Shown here: piece by piece, positions 1-11,543 of the stretch
How the letters are laid out: the number at the start of each line of letters is the position of its first letter
Numbering within the stretch: position 1 is the stretch's first letter
Notes under the pieces: generated by a model
Databases searched by the model: none
The model's input: the letters and a program-made list of their open reading frames with translations, nothing else
Told to the model about the DNA's origin: nothing
Source of the DNA: Hennigella sp045641165
GTDB taxonomy: Bacteria; Bacillota_I; Bacilli_A; Mycoplasmatales; Mycoplasmoidaceae
Assembly (NCBI GenBank): GCA_045641165.1
Contig: JAZUGL010000009.1
Span: 62,001-126,000 of the forward strand
DNA: 64,000 bases
Direction of reading: 5' to 3'
Position numbers and translations under genes: made by a program

Positions 1-1942
1 TAACGTTGATAGATTTGTTAAAACCCTTGCTAAAGATGATTATGTTATTGATGCTGAAACAAACACCATAGCTTTAACTGACACAGGTGTTGATAAAGCA
101 CAAAAATGATTTAAATTAAAAAACTTATATAACATCGAAAACTCAGATGTTGTTCACAAAATTAGAAATGCCCTAATGGCCAACTATGTTTTTAGATATG
201 GTGTTGAATATATCGTCAAAGACAACAAGATATTACTAGTTGATCACTTTACTGGACGTATTCTTGAAGGACGTAGTTATAATGCAGGTTTGCACCAAGC
301 TATTCAAGCTAAAGAAATGGTTAAGATTGAGCCTGAAAATGTAATTGTTGCTACAATTACATATCAAGCATTTTTCCGTTTGTATAAAAAATTATCAGGT
401 GTAACTGGTACAGCTTTAACTGAAGCAGAAGAATTTATTAATATTTACAACATGATAGTTGTTCCTGTTCCAACAAACAGAAAAGTAATTAGAAAAGACT
501 TAACTGATTATGTGTTTGAAAAGAAGACTGCCAAATGAGCCCATGTAGCTGCCGAGATTGAAAGATTACATGCTAAAGGACAACCAGTTCTTGTTGGTAC
601 TGCTTCAGTTGAAGACTCTGAAGAATTAGCAGCCTTATTAAAGAATAAAGGTCTTAAATTTGAATTATTAAACGCTAAAAATCACGCTCGTGAAGCGGAA
701 ATTGTTGCCTTAGCTGGACAAAGAGGAGCAATTACTATTTCAACTAACATGGCTGGTAGAGGTACTGATATTAAGTTAGGACCTGGAGTTAAAGAGTTGG
801 GTGGATTATTTGTTATTGGAACAAATAGACACGAATCTAGACGTGTTGATAACCAATTATGTGGTAGATCTGGTAGACAAGGTGACCCAGGAATGACTAG
901 ATTCTTCATTTCTCTTGAAGACCCTTTATTCAAACGTTTTATTGATGATAAAGAAGAAAAAGCGACTAAAAAAGTTAACGATAATAAATTTTACGACTCT
1001 TGATTCTTTAATAGAACAATTAAAAATTTACAAAAGAAAGTCGAAGGACTTAACTACGACGTAAGAAAAAATCTAACAGACTATGACGTTGTTTTATCTA
1101 ATCAACGTGAAGTAGTTTATAAACAAAGAGACCAAATTCTTTTAAATGAAAGAAACATTCCTATTGTTAGAAACATGGTTTCTATTGTAGCAAATGACAT
1201 AGTTAAATTATTTTTGAATAAAGAAAATCCAAATTATGTTGATGCTGATAAACTTGCACTTTCTTTAAACACAAGATTATTAGGTTTTAATGCTATTGAA
1301 AAAACTTTATTTGAAAAGAAACCAGTTGCAACAGTTGTTGGATTAGTTTCAAGAATTATTTGAGGTTCAGTAGAAGCTAGAATTGCTAGCTACGATCAAA
1401 ATCAAATTCAAAGAGTAGTAAGAAGCATTATTATTCAAAACTTTGATGCAGAATGAACACACCACCTAGACATAATGTCTAAAATACGCGAAGGTGTTAC
1501 ATTACGTTCCCTTGAACAAAAATCCCCTTTAAATATTTATGTTGAAGAAGCCGATCAACACTTTGAAACATTAAAAAAGAATGTTGCACACAAAGTTATT
1601 ATTTCTATTCACAGACTTTACATTCCTAAAATTGTGGGTGTGTTAGCTGAAAGATTACACGATAGTCAATTAATATCTGATGCTCATTTTAATGAATTAA
1701 AATCTAAAATTGACACACAAGCCAACAAACAAATCAGAATTGACTTTGCAGATTTAATGAAACAAAAACAAAAAGCAGCAACTTCTAATAACAAACCTTG
1801 GGCTGCGCAAGAAAAACTAATTAAAGCGCAAGAAATTGCACAAGATTCTAACCAAAAAGTACAAATGGTTGTTAATAAAAAAGAAAACGGCGACCAAACT
1901 GTTAATTTTAAAGTTGTTCCAGACGACCAAAAAAGCAAATAG
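1..1942 (+). CDS. secA: Preprotein translocase ATPase SecA (5' end outside window)
   Basis: This is the C-terminal part of SecA, the ATPase motor that pushes unfolded preproteins through SecYEG at the membrane. The reading frame is open from base 2 and passes several TGA codons at Trp positions. Visible are VTGTA, the helicase motifs TNMAGRGTDI (around 750-780) and GRSGRQGDPG, and the long helical scaffold with the THHLDIMSKIREG stretch near 1455-1495. The tail is Lys/Gln-rich and lacks the Cys-rich SecB-binding zinc motif seen in many other bacteria, as usual in mollicutes. The stop is TAG and uvrB begins 5 nt later, so the two are probably cotranscribed. The N-terminal nucleotide-binding domain lies outside the window. 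Confidence 0.97.
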
Positions 1943-1947
1943 TTAGT

Positions 1948-3942
1948 ATGAAAGTACATACACCAAAAAACCAATTTGAATTAACAACCGAGATGACACC
2001 TAAGGGTGATCAACAACAAGCTATTAATAAACTTGTTAAAGGTATTAAAAGTGGTAAGAAACACCAAGTACTACTTGGTGCAACCGGAACTGGCAAAACT
2101 TTTACTATTGCTAATGTAATTGCTCAAACACAAAAGAAAACACTAGTAATTGTTCACAACAAAACATTAGCCGGTCAGCTTTATTCTGAATTTAAAGAAC
2201 TTTTTAAAAACAATAAAGTTGAATATTACATTTCATACTTTGACTTTTATCAACCAGAGGCATATCTTCCAACATCAGATACATACATTGAAAAATCTTC
2301 TAAAGTAAATCAAGAGATTGAAATGTTAAGATTGTCAACAATCCAATCATTAGCAACAGAGAAAAAAGTAATTGTTGTTGCTTCTGTTGCGGCAATTTAT
2401 CCTGCGGTTGATCCTAAAGTATTTAATCAATTTAGAATCATTCTAAATACAAACGGAACATATAGTCCTAAACAACTTCAATATGACTTAGTAAGAATGG
2501 CTTACAAAAGAAATGATGTTGAATTGCAACCCGGAACTTTTAAAGCTAAGGGTGATGTTGTTGAAATTATGGAAGGAAGTAACGACCAGGAAAAGATAAG
2601 AATATCTTTTTTTGGTAACGAAATTGAACAAATTGCCAAGCTTAATGCCCTAAATAATACCGTTAAAGAAATTTGGAAAACATATGTTATTTATCCTGCT
2701 AATGAATATGTTGCTGACAGTTTTAGATTTGATCAATCGCTAGTTAACATCAAAAAAGAATTAAAGCAAAGACAAACATATTTTAAAAAGCAAAACAAAT
2801 TAGTTGAATTGCAAAGAATTACCGAAAGAACAAATAGAGATGTAGAAACTCTTGCTGAGACAGGATTTTGCCCTGGTGTTGAAAACTATGCTATGCATCT
2901 TGAATTGAGAAAACCAGGCTCAACACCATATACAATCTTTGATTATTTAGGTGACGATTGATTATTAGTTATAGATGAATCACATATGACAATTCCACAA
3001 ATTCGTGGTATGTATGAAGGCGATAGATCTAGAAAACAAACTCTAGTTGATTTTGGGTTTAGATTACCTTCAGCTCTAGATAATAGACCACTAAACTTTA
3101 AAGAATTTGAATCACGCGTTAAACAAGCTATTTATGTTTCAGCAACACCTGCTGCTTATGAAAAAAGTAAAGCCAATAATGAAGTGATAGAACAAATTGT
3201 TAGACCTACTGGTCTAGTTGATCCTATTATTGAAGTTAAACCAACCAAAAATCAAATTCTTACCCTTTGTGAAGAATTAGATAAACAAATTGCCAAAAAA
3301 GAAAGAACAATAATTACCGTTTTAACTATTAAAATGGCTGAAAACCTAACAAAGTTCTTAAAAGAAAAAAAATATAAAGTTGCTTATTTACATAACGAAT
3401 TGAAAACGCTTGAAAGAGATCAAGTTATTAATGCCTTAAGAAGAGGTGTTTATGATGTGATAGTAGGTATTAACCTACTAAGAGAAGGATTAGACGTTCC
3501 TGAAGTATCTTCGGCTGTTATTTTTGATGCGAACAAACCCGGAATTTTTAGATCAAGAGACGCTTTAATTCAAACATTTGGTAGAACAGCCAGAAACAAA
3601 AATGCGCATGTTATTTTATTCGCCGATTCAGTTAATGATGCGCTTTTAGAAGCAATTAATGAAACCAATCGTAGAAGAAAAATTCAACTTGAGTTTAATA
3701 AGAAACATAACATAACACCAAAAACAATTGTTAAACCTATTAGAAATGATTTGCATGGCAAAGCTGATGCTAAAGCATTAGAAGCAATTTTTAATAAAAA
3801 TGCTAAAGTGTCTGAAAAATCTGGTTCAAGAGCAATCAAAACTCTTAAAAAGAAAATGCAAGAAGCTGCCAAAAACCAAGAATACGAAGTGGCTGCACAC
3901 TATCGTGACATGATCATTGATCTTGAAAGCAAGCTTAAATAA
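1948..3942 (+). CDS. uvrB: Excinuclease ABC subunit B
   Basis: UvrB is the damage-verifying helicase of nucleotide excision repair, working with UvrA and UvrC. The 664-residue protein has the usual length. It carries the Walker A motif GATGTGKT near residue 47, the beta-hairpin region with YYISYFDFYQPEAYLP, helicase motifs ending in QTFGRTARN, and a C-terminal UVR motif (residues about 630-660) that contacts UvrC. One TGA codon (2959) encodes Trp. The gene follows secA by 5 nt. Its TAA stop directly abuts the stop codon of the convergent gene on the other strand, leaving no space for a terminator. Confidence 0.97.
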
Positions 3943-5124
3943 TTATTTATCTGTGTAATTTTTAAAATAGTTTTGAATTAAGATAACAGGAGTTCCTTTG
4001 TCACCACTGCCAGATGTTAAATCTGACAAACTACCCAATAAATCCGTTAATTGTCTTGGTGTTGTACCCAAAGAATTATCCTTGCCAACAAGATTTTTAT
4101 CTTTATTTTTGATGTTAGAAGATATTTCTTTTAACATCTTATTTTTATCATTTTGGTACTTTGAGTTATCAATATACATTTTTAGTTTTAATTCATTAGG
4201 AGTACCAATTAAACCATCAGTGTATCCTGGGGAAACAACAGGGTCAGATAATTCTCAAATTTTGCCAACTGGATCTTTAAACGCACCATCACCATAAACC
4301 ATTACTTCAATTTTTATGCCAGTAGCTTTTTTAATCATTGTTTGAACTTTTTTAACAAAGTTAAAGCAATCCCTAGGGAAAAGTTTTAGTTTTGTTTCTG
4401 TAGCGAAATTTGAACCAAGTACACCATAATCTTTATTAAAACCAGAACCCTTATTAGGTTTTGTTAGAATATCACTTAACAATGTTACTTTCGCACTTGG
4501 GCACTTTTTAAGAATAACAGCTTTTGTAATAAAACGTTCGTGGATATTTGACACAACTATATTTTTTGTGTATCTTAATAATTCTGTAGGATTATTACTA
4601 AGAATTATTTCACACTTTTTGCCAACAGTTTTTTTGTATAAGTCTATATAGTCTATTCCTGTAAATTCGTGTCTAATTACGGGGAAGATTTTTCTAAACT
4701 CTTTTTCTGTATAGCATTTTCCCATATCAACATTTTTGTTAAAAATGTCTTGCTTTGAAACAAAATGGTTTCCAGTTTCATCATCAGGAAAATTAAATTG
4801 GATATAAACCTTTTTAGCGTTTTTTGTTATTCCCTTAAGAATATTTAAAAACCTATTTCTTGATGTTGTTGGCATACAAACACCAATTGTTTCATTACCA
4901 TATTTTTTATAAATACAGTCAGCTATATCATTAACTGTAACATAGTTACCTTGTGTTCTTGCAAGTATGGATTCAGTAATAGCCAAAACATCTTTAGTTT
5001 GTAATTTAATTTTTTTAGTTTTATGAAGGAGAATTACTTTTTTACTTACAATACTTGCTAAATCATCGCCTTCTTGCAAAAGAGGCATCACAAGGCCTCT
5101 TGCTATAACACCAAAATCTTTCAT
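3943..5124 (-). CDS. Coenzyme F420-0:L-glutamate ligase family protein
   Basis: The 393-residue protein resembles the CofE/FbiB glutamate-ligase family. Its N-terminus has the family pattern EGDDLASIV, followed by a segment about using or testing an activity (KDVLAITESILARTQGNYVT). Further on are VYGDGAFKDPVGKIWEL and DPVVSPGYTDG, which I associate with firmicute members of this family. One TGA encodes Trp (near 4252). Mollicutes are not known to make F420, so the true substrate is unknown; glutamylation of another acceptor such as folate is only a guess. It is the last gene of the gyrB-gyrA-hpt run, 11 nt after hpt. Family assignment is fairly firm, function is not. Confidence 0.7.
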
Positions 5125-5135
5125 ATTTTTTCTTT

Positions 5136-5699
5136 CTAGAACTTATATTTCTTATCTACTTCAGCAATATAAGGGATAGTTCTGCCCAATTCCCTTGCGT
5201 CTAATCCTCAACCAACCAAGAAAGGTTTACCTTTCAAAGTAAAACAAGAATAATCTGGTTCGAATTCAACCTTTCTTCCATCAGGTTTATCAATTAAAAC
5301 CATAGTTTTAATAGATTTCGGTTTTCTCTTTTTTAAATATCTAATTAATACTGATAAAGTTTTTGCCGAGTCAACTATATCATCAATTAATAAAACATCT
5401 CTGCCTTTAATATTGCTAACCAAGTCGGTAACAATGTCTGGTTTTGCATTAGGCCTAAACTTGCCGCGGTAAGATTGAACAATAAGGCAATCAAACTCCA
5501 CATCCATTTCTAAATTAGTAACTAAATTTCCATAAAAAGGAATAACACCCTTTAAAATAGCGACCAAAATAGGGGGCCTTTTACAATTTTGGTATGTCTT
5601 TTTTATTCAATATGCCGCTTTTAAAGTTTCTTTTTCAATTTTATTTTTAGAAAATAAAATACGCTTTACATATTTAGGTTTAAATAATTTATTTGCCAC
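5136..5699 (-). CDS. hpt: Hypoxanthine phosphoribosyltransferase
   Basis: This purine-salvage enzyme makes IMP or GMP from hypoxanthine or guanine and PRPP. The 187-residue protein shows RPPILVAILKGVIPF, the PRPP-binding loop DVLLIDDIVDSAKTL, and LVGWGLD near the C-terminus, with Trp encoded by TGA. No ATG fits the N-terminus. The best start is GTG at 5699, giving MANKLFKPKYVKRILFS, with an AGG element in the end of gyrA. The gap to the gyrA stop is 3 nt. Salvage is essential in mycoplasmas, which lack de novo purine synthesis. Confidence 0.93.
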
Positions 5700-5702
5700 A
5701 GA

Positions 5703-8228
5703 CTACCTGCTTTCTGGCGACACTTCAACAGTTTCTTGTCCTTCTGGAGTTGAAGCTGAAGGTTCATTTAATGAAGTTTCATCATTTTTGAAGATAGCAA
5801 TTGATGCAATACGGTCTTCTTCATCAAGTTTAATTAACTTAACACCTTGTGTTGCACGACCAATATCTCTTACTTCTGATAATGACATACGAATAATCAT
5901 ATTTTTCTTTGTCATAATCAAAGCATCTTCATTTCCTTCAACAGCAGCAGCAAATACCAACTTACCTGTTTTAGGAGTTACCTTAAGGGTTGTAACACCC
6001 TTAGCACCACGTTTTGTTTCACGATATTCTTCAACATCAGTAACTTTTCCAACACCACGTGTACCAATAGATAGGATTTTATTACCGGCCATACTAGTAG
6101 AGAAACCAACAACTGTTCCACCATCAATGTTAATTCCCTTAACACCGGCAGCTGTTCTACCCATAGTTCTAACATCAGACACTTTGAATCTTACTAATTT
6201 ACCAGTAGAGTTACCAATAAAGACATTATTGTCTTCTGCAACAATCTTAACATCAAATAGTTTGTCGCCTTCTTTTAGACCTAAAGCAATCTTACCATTT
6301 CTATTAATGTGTTCATATTCAATTAAAGATGTTCTTTTTACAATACCATTTGCTGAACAGAAAATCAAAGATTTTGCTTCTTCATAATCATCAATTGGTA
6401 GCATAGTAATAATCTTTTCATCTTTTTGAATTTGAATAAAGTTAATAGCTGGAATCCCCTTAGATTGTTTAGAACCAACAGGAATTTCATGCCCTCTTAA
6501 TCTATAAACTTTACCATAATCTGTAAAGATTAAAATGTCTGTGTGTGTATTAGCTACAACAATCTTAGCAACATTATCATCATTGTGTGTTGCAGTTCCT
6601 GTAACACCAACACCACCACGGTGTTGTGATCTATATTCGTCAATAGGAAGACGCTTTAAATATCCTCTTGTTGACATTGTAATAACAATGTCTTCAATTG
6701 GAATAAGGTCTTCATCATCAATAGAAGAAGAAAGGTTGTAAGCAATTTCTGTTCTTCTTTCATCACCGAATCTATCAACAAGCTTTTTCAAAGCTGCAAG
6801 AATTATTTCTACTTGTTTATTTTTGTCTTTTAAAGTATTTTCATAATCTTTGCAAGCAGTTTCAAGTTCTTTAATTTCATTAGTTATCTTAGCTTGTTCC
6901 ATACTAGATAAAGAACGAAGTCTCATTTCTAGAATAGCTTTAGCTTGAACTTCAGACAATTTATATTTTTTCATTAAATCATCTTGAAGAATCTTGTCAT
7001 CTTTAGCTTTTTTAATTAAATTGATGATTTCATCAATATGTTGGCTAGCAATGTGTAAACCCTCCAAAATATGAAGTCTAGCTTTTGCTTTTTTCAAATC
7101 AAAATTAGTTTTTCTAATTAGAACTTCAATTTGGTGGTTGATATAAATTTGAAGCGCTTGCTTCATATTTAAAATTCTTGGTTCATTGTTTACCAATGCA
7201 AGCATATTAACTGAGAAGTTAGTTTGTAGTTGAGTCATTTTGTAAAGTTGATTTAGAATAACTTCTGGCACAACATCTCTTCTTAATTCAATAACTATTC
7301 TGATACCTAATCTGTTAGATTCATCTCTTAAGTCAGTAATACCATTAATCTTGCCATCTTTAACTAATTGCGTAATCTTCTCAATTAATTGAGCCTTGTT
7401 AACAACATATGGAATTTCATGAACAATAATTCTTGGTTTTCCATTGTCCATGTAATCTATATCAGTTTTAGATCTAATTGTTACAGAACCATGCCCAGTT
7501 TCAAAATATTCTCTAATTCCGCCAGCACCAACTATAGTTGCACCCGTAGGAAAGTCTGGTCCTTTTAATACTTGCATTAATTCATCAACACTGCAGTCTG
7601 GCTTTTTAGCAACCATTTCTACACCAGCAGCGATTTCACACAAATTGTGTGGAGGCATGTTTGTAGCCATACCTACCGCAATACCACTAGCACCATTAGC
7701 TAACATGTTAGGGAAAATTGAAGGAAGAACTACAGGTTCTTGCTCTGAACCATCATAGTTATCAATTAAATCAACTGTATCTTTTTCAATGTTTTCTAAC
7801 ATTGTGTCAGCTAATTTAGACATTTTAGCTTCGGTATATCTCATGGCAGCAGCCCCGTCGCCATCGATAGAACCAAAGTTACCATGACCATCAATTAATG
7901 GATATCTCATAGAGAAGTCTTGTGCAAGTCTTACCATTGTTTCATAAACAGCGGTATCACCATGTGGGTGGAACTTACCAATTACTTCACCAACAAGTCT
8001 TGCAGACTTCTTGTATTGAGAACCAGATGTCATACCTAAGTTTCAAGCAGCATATAAAACTCTTCTATGTACTGGCTTGAAACCATCTCTAGCATCTGGA
8101 AGTGCACGAGCGACGATAACACTCATTGCATATTCAAGGAAAGAATTTTGTAATTCTTTAGCTATTTCTTTTTCTTCAATATTAGATTTTTCTAATTGTT
8201 CACGAATAGTATTTTCATTATTTGCCAT
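5703..8228 (-). CDS. gyrA: DNA gyrase subunit A
   Basis: GyrA is the breakage-rejoining subunit that, with GyrB, introduces negative supercoils. It is 841 residues long. The N-terminal part has ALPDARDGFKPVHRR, the quinolone-region sequence HPHGDTAVYETMV and the catalytic tyrosine in AAAMRYTEAK (about residue 131). The C-terminal part has six-bladed beta-pinwheel repeats. The gyrase-specific GyrA box, usually QRRGGKG, reads QHRGGVG here; its presence and the gyrB neighbour favour GyrA over ParC. One TGA encodes Trp62. A strong Shine-Dalgarno (GGAGGAAAG) lies in the gyrB-gyrA gap of 15 nt. Confidence 0.96.
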
Positions 8229-8243
8229 AATCTTTCCTCCTTC

Positions 8244-10199
8244 CTAAGCATCAATGTTTTTAACAAACTTAGCGTTTGTTTTAATAAAGTCTTTTCTTGG
8301 CGCAACATCATCACCCATCAAGAAACTAAATTGTCTATCAGCTTCAATTGCATCTGCAATTGTAACTCTAACTAATGTTCTATTAGTTGGGTCCATTGTA
8401 GTTTCTCAAAGTTGTTCTGGGTTCATTTCACCAAGACCCTTATATCTTTGAATAGTAAATTTACTATTGCCGCCCTCTGTTTTAAAGTCTTCAAGTTCTT
8501 GATCAGAGTAAGCATATTTAACTGTTTTACCAGATTGGTATTTAAATAAAGGTGGTCTAGCGAAGAATACATGTCCTTGTTCTACAAGTGGTTTCATGTA
8601 TCTAAAGAAGAATGTTAACATTAAGATACGAATGTGAGCACCGTCGACATCAGCATCTGTCATAATAATAACTTTGTTATATCTGATCTTTTCCATATTA
8701 ATTTCAGGCATAACACCAATTCCTATAGCAGTAATTAGGGCTTGGATTTCTTGGTTATCAAAAATTTTGTTTGTATTAGCTTTTTCTACGTTTAGAATCT
8801 TACCACGTAGTGGTAGGATAGCTTGGAATTCTCTATTTCTACCTAATTTAGCTGACCCACCAGCAGAATCACCTTCGACAATGTAAAGTTCACAGATAGA
8901 TGCATCTCTAGAAGAGCAGTCAGCTAACTTTCCAGGCAAACCTCCGGTTTCAAAAGGAGATTTTCTTCTTGTAATTTCTCTAGCTTCTTGTGATTTCTTT
9001 CTAGCTTCAGCGGCCAACATAATCTTTTTGATTATGGTAATAGCTTCGTTAGGGTTTTCTTGTAAGTATTTTTCAAATATTCTTGTGGTTACACTATTAA
9101 CCAATTGTCTAACTTCAGTATTACCCAATTTACGTTTTGTTTGACCTTCATATTGAGGGTTAGGGTGTTTGATTGATAAGATAGCAACTAAACCTTCGGT
9201 TACGTCGTCCTTTGTTAACTTATCATCAGTTTCTTTCATTAGTTTTCTGTCAACAGCGGCTTTGTTTAGAACTTTTGTTAAAGCAAACCTAAAACCTTCT
9301 TCATGAGTACCACCTTCAGTGGTATTGATGTTATTACAGAATGAGTACAATGAATTTGTATACCCTTTGTTGTATTGGAACGCAACTTCAACATTTATGT
9401 CATAGAATGTTTCTTCTAAAACATTCGGTACTTTAACTTTTTCTCTAATTTCCCCATAAATGATTTCAGGAACAAGCGGTTCTTTATCTCTATTTAGCTC
9501 TGCTACATATTCATTTAGACCACCTTCGTAGTATCATTTGTATTCTTGACCAGTCTTTTCATTCTTATATATAAGTCTGATACCTTTATTCAAGAAAGCA
9601 AGCTGTTTCATTCTTGCAATAATACGTTCATCTTCATAAGGTAGGTTTTCCATAATGGAAAAATCTGGGACAAATTCAATAGTTGTACCATGTTCTTTAT
9701 CTTTTGACTTTCCAATTACTGACAATGGTTTAACAGCGTGACCACCATCTCTAAATTCCACGTAGTGGATATCATAATGACGGTTTACTCAAACCTTCAT
9801 GTATTTAGATAAACCGTTAACACACGATGCACCTACACCGTGCAAACCACCAGAGATTTTATAAGATGTATTGTCAAACTTACCACCAGCGTGTAAAACA
9901 GTTAAAACTGTTTCAACTGTGGATTTACCTGTTTTTGGGTGAACATCTACCGGAATACCTCTACCGTCATCGTCTACGACGATAGCTCCATCTTTCTTTT
10001 GCGTTACGATAACTCTTGTAGCATAACCACCCATGCATTCGTCGATTGAGTTATCAACGATTTCCCAGATTAATTGATGTAAACCATCAATACCTGTAGA
10101 TCCAATATACATTCCAGGTCTTTTTCTTACTGCTTCTAGACCTTCTAGAATCTTAATATTGGACGCATCATATTCTTCTTTTTTTATTTGCTCTGCCAT
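8244..10199 (-). CDS. gyrB: DNA gyrase subunit B
   Basis: GyrB is the ATPase subunit of gyrase. GHKL-fold motifs are present in order: EIVDNSIDE, DDDGRGIPV and GGLHGVG. Then comes the TOPRIM/metal region EGDSAGGSA, PLRGKILNVEKA and DADVDGAHI, and a C-terminal tail homologous to QLWETTMDP. Several TGA codons encode Trp. I chose ATG at 10199, which sits 8 nt after AAGGG; a GTG at 10208 would overlap that Shine-Dalgarno. It follows the S4-domain gene by 11 nt and precedes gyrA, so the three probably share one transcript. Confidence 0.96.
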
Positions 10200-10210
10200 A
10201 TTAGACACCC

Positions 10211-10432
10211 TTATTTTTTATTTACAGTTAAACAAAATTCTTTATTTATAGTGACAACATCACCATCAAACAGTTTTTTGCCACGTCGGTTGTCTATTAC
10301 ACCGTTAATATCTATGATATTTTGTGACAAAAAAGACTTAACTTGGCCGCCAGAAGAAATTACATCAGCCAACTTTAAAAGTTGTTGTAAAGTTATAAAT
10401 GGCGTAGTTATAGTAATTTTTTTGTTTAACAT
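10211..10432 (-). CDS. S4-domain RNA-binding protein, YaaA-like
   Basis: This small protein (73 residues from ATG 10432) consists almost entirely of one S4 RNA-binding domain: ITLQQLLKLADVISSGGQVK, then NIIDINGVIDNRRGKKLFDGD. It resembles YaaA, encoded near dnaN-recF-gyrB in Bacillus, which fits its place directly before gyrB. The start ATG lies only 6 nt after a perfect TATAAT on the minus strand, so the transcript is probably leaderless; no Shine-Dalgarno is visible. It is likely the promoter-proximal gene of the gyrB-gyrA-hpt unit. Confidence 0.85.
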   Translation of the reverse strand: MLNKKITITTPFITLQQLLKLADVISSGGQVKSFLSQNIIDINGVIDNRRGKKLFDGDVVTINKEFCLTVNKK

Positions 10433-10438
10433 ACACAA

Positions 10439-10444
10439 ATTATA
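10439..10444 (-). promoter_or_regulatory. -10 box of the S4-gyrB-gyrA operon, leaderless type
   Basis: A perfect TATAAT on the minus strand is followed by TTGTGT and then the ATG of the S4-domain gene. A start site 6-7 nt downstream would place the 5' end of the RNA at the start codon. No clear -35 is seen. Confidence 0.7.
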
Positions 10445-10593
10445 ACTTAATAAATTTTTTTATATTAATATATTTATATATTAATATAAGTCCAAACATT
10501 ACCTATTTATTTAAAAATATAAAAAATCTGATTATCGCTTAAAAAATTTGTTCAAACTTTGTTTGATATAATTAAAAAATAAGGAACCAAAAA
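10445..10593. other. Divergent AT-rich intergenic region
   Basis: The region separates the divergent S4-gyrB operon and the membrane gene at 10594. It holds an A/T palindromic stretch around 10460-10487, a -10 TATAAT at 10567-10572 for the plus gene, and an inverted repeat TCAAAC/GTTTGA just before that box. No DnaA-box cluster was seen, so I do not call an origin. Confidence 0.5.
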
Positions 10594-11043
10594 ATGGAAA
10601 AACAAATTAATTCCAAAGCTAGTTTTAACAAACTCCTAAAAGGTATAATTGCATGTACATCAATTTCATTAGGACTTGTTGTGGTTACCACAATTTTAGT
10701 GTTTGCGTTTGGAGCAAGCATCGCTTTTATTCCTGATCCAGACCCACAACCACTTTCTGACTTGATGTTTGCTTTATTTTGCGTTGTGGGCGTGTTATCT
10801 ATAGTTGAACTAGCTAACGACATAGCATTAGCTATATTTGCGATTATTTCGATGGTACGTGTTGGTGAAGTTAAACAAATCAACGCTAACAACTTTAGGT
10901 TAACCTTTGGTTTATTGCTTGGTTTCTTTGTTTTATTCATGATTTTGAGTAATTTCTTTAATGTGTTTTCCTTCTTTCAACTAATAACTATCATCTTGCT
11001 TTTAGTCTTTGCCGTAGTCTATAAAAACAAGCTAAAACAATAA
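10594..11043 (+). CDS. Hypothetical four-helix membrane protein
   Basis: I do not recognise this 149-residue protein. It has about four hydrophobic segments, near residues 18-42, 58-88, 103-122 and 125-143, with a short basic N-terminus and a Lys-rich end. A proline/aspartate stretch (IPDPDPQP) sits between the first two helices. A good Shine-Dalgarno AAGGA precedes ATG by 8 nt, and a TATAAT lies about 20 nt upstream. A terminator follows at once, so it is a single-gene unit. The N-terminal pattern NKLLxGI is shared with the membrane protein at 14671, but the rest is too different to call them paralogs. Confidence 0.75.
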   Translation: MEKQINSKASFNKLLKGIIACTSISLGLVVVTTILVFAFGASIAFIPDPDPQPLSDLMFALFCVVGVLSIVELANDIALAIFAIISMVRVGEVKQINANNFRLTFGLLLGFFVLFMILSNFFNVFSFFQLITIILLLVFAVVYKNKLKQ

Positions 11044-11070
11044 AACAGGGATTAACCTGTTTTTATTTTT
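11043..11070 (+). terminator. Rho-independent terminator
   Basis: AAACAGG pairs with CCTGTTT across a six-base loop, followed by a T-rich run. It separates the membrane gene from the tmRNA promoter. Confidence 0.8.
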
Positions 11071-11074
11071 GCTA

Positions 11075-11080
11075 TATAAT
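11075..11080 (+). promoter_or_regulatory. -10 box of ssrA
   Basis: TATAAT lies 17 nt before the mature 5' end of tmRNA, consistent with a short processed leader. Confidence 0.65.
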
Positions 11081-11097
11081 AAGTTGACCACGTAAAT

Positions 11098-11493
11098 GGG
11101 GATGTATCGTGGATTCGACGTTTATCATATCCGATTTAAGTGGCAGTGGGGTTTGCCCCTTATAGCTCAAGACTGTCAACGTGCAGATTCAGAACAAGCT
11201 AACGTAGAAAAAGCTTTCTACGCTAACAAACTTCAACAAATTAACTACAACCTAGCATTAGCTTAGTTTAGTTAAGCAGTAATAAACAATTTGTTGTTTC
11301 TAGTCTATTACTTAATGTAAAGCAACATATCTATTGATGCTAATAAAGTAGACGTATTCCCCAAATTAGCTATTGCTATACCGTGTTGTTTTGATACACA
11401 AGAGTATAGTTGAAGCTCAAAATCAAAACTAAACTGTAGAAACTTATTTTGGGTGATAGATGGAAGTGGGTTCGATTCCCACCATCTCCACCA
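11098..11493 (+). ncRNA. ssrA: tmRNA (SsrA)
   Basis: tmRNA rescues stalled ribosomes by adding a degradation tag. The 5' end GGGGATG and 3' end CATCTCC-A-CCA form the alanine-type acceptor stem, the T arm GTGGGTTCGATTCCCAC is canonical, and the 5' GTGGATTCGAC motif is present. CCA is encoded. The tag frame can be read from GCA at 11183 to TAG at 11266: ADSEQANVEKAFY followed by ANKLQQINYNLALA, 27 residues. It is long, as is usual in mycoplasmas, and ends in the hydrophobic LALA. The exact resume codon is inferred from the GTGCA context. Confidence 0.95.
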
Positions 11494-11501
11494 TGTTAAC
11501 A

Positions 11502-11530
11502 AAGTCAACCAAATGGTTGGCTTTTTGTTT
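11502..11530 (+). terminator. Terminator of tmRNA
   Basis: CAACCA pairs with TGGTTG with a two-base loop, extended by outer pairs, then a T-rich run ending at the promoter of the next gene. Confidence 0.8.
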
Positions 11531-11531
11531 T

Positions 11532-11537
11532 TATAAT
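11532..11537 (+). promoter_or_regulatory. -10 box, leaderless type
   Basis: TATAAT is followed by ATATGT and then ATG at 11544. It directly adjoins the T-run of the tmRNA terminator. Confidence 0.65.
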
Positions 11538-11543
11538 ATATGT

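Noticed and set aside
5788..6387. 199-codon plus-strand frame
   Set aside because: It is antisense to the gyrA C-terminal region; Ser/Ile-rich composition is typical of a shadow frame.
5703..10199. Apparent frame breaks in gyrA, gyrB and many other genes
   Set aside because: All breaks are TGA codons at positions where the family has Trp, so they reflect the genetic code, not pseudogenes.
10445..10593. AT-rich gap next to gyrB as a replication origin
   Set aside because: No DnaA boxes and no dnaA or dnaN adjacent; it is explained by divergent promoters.
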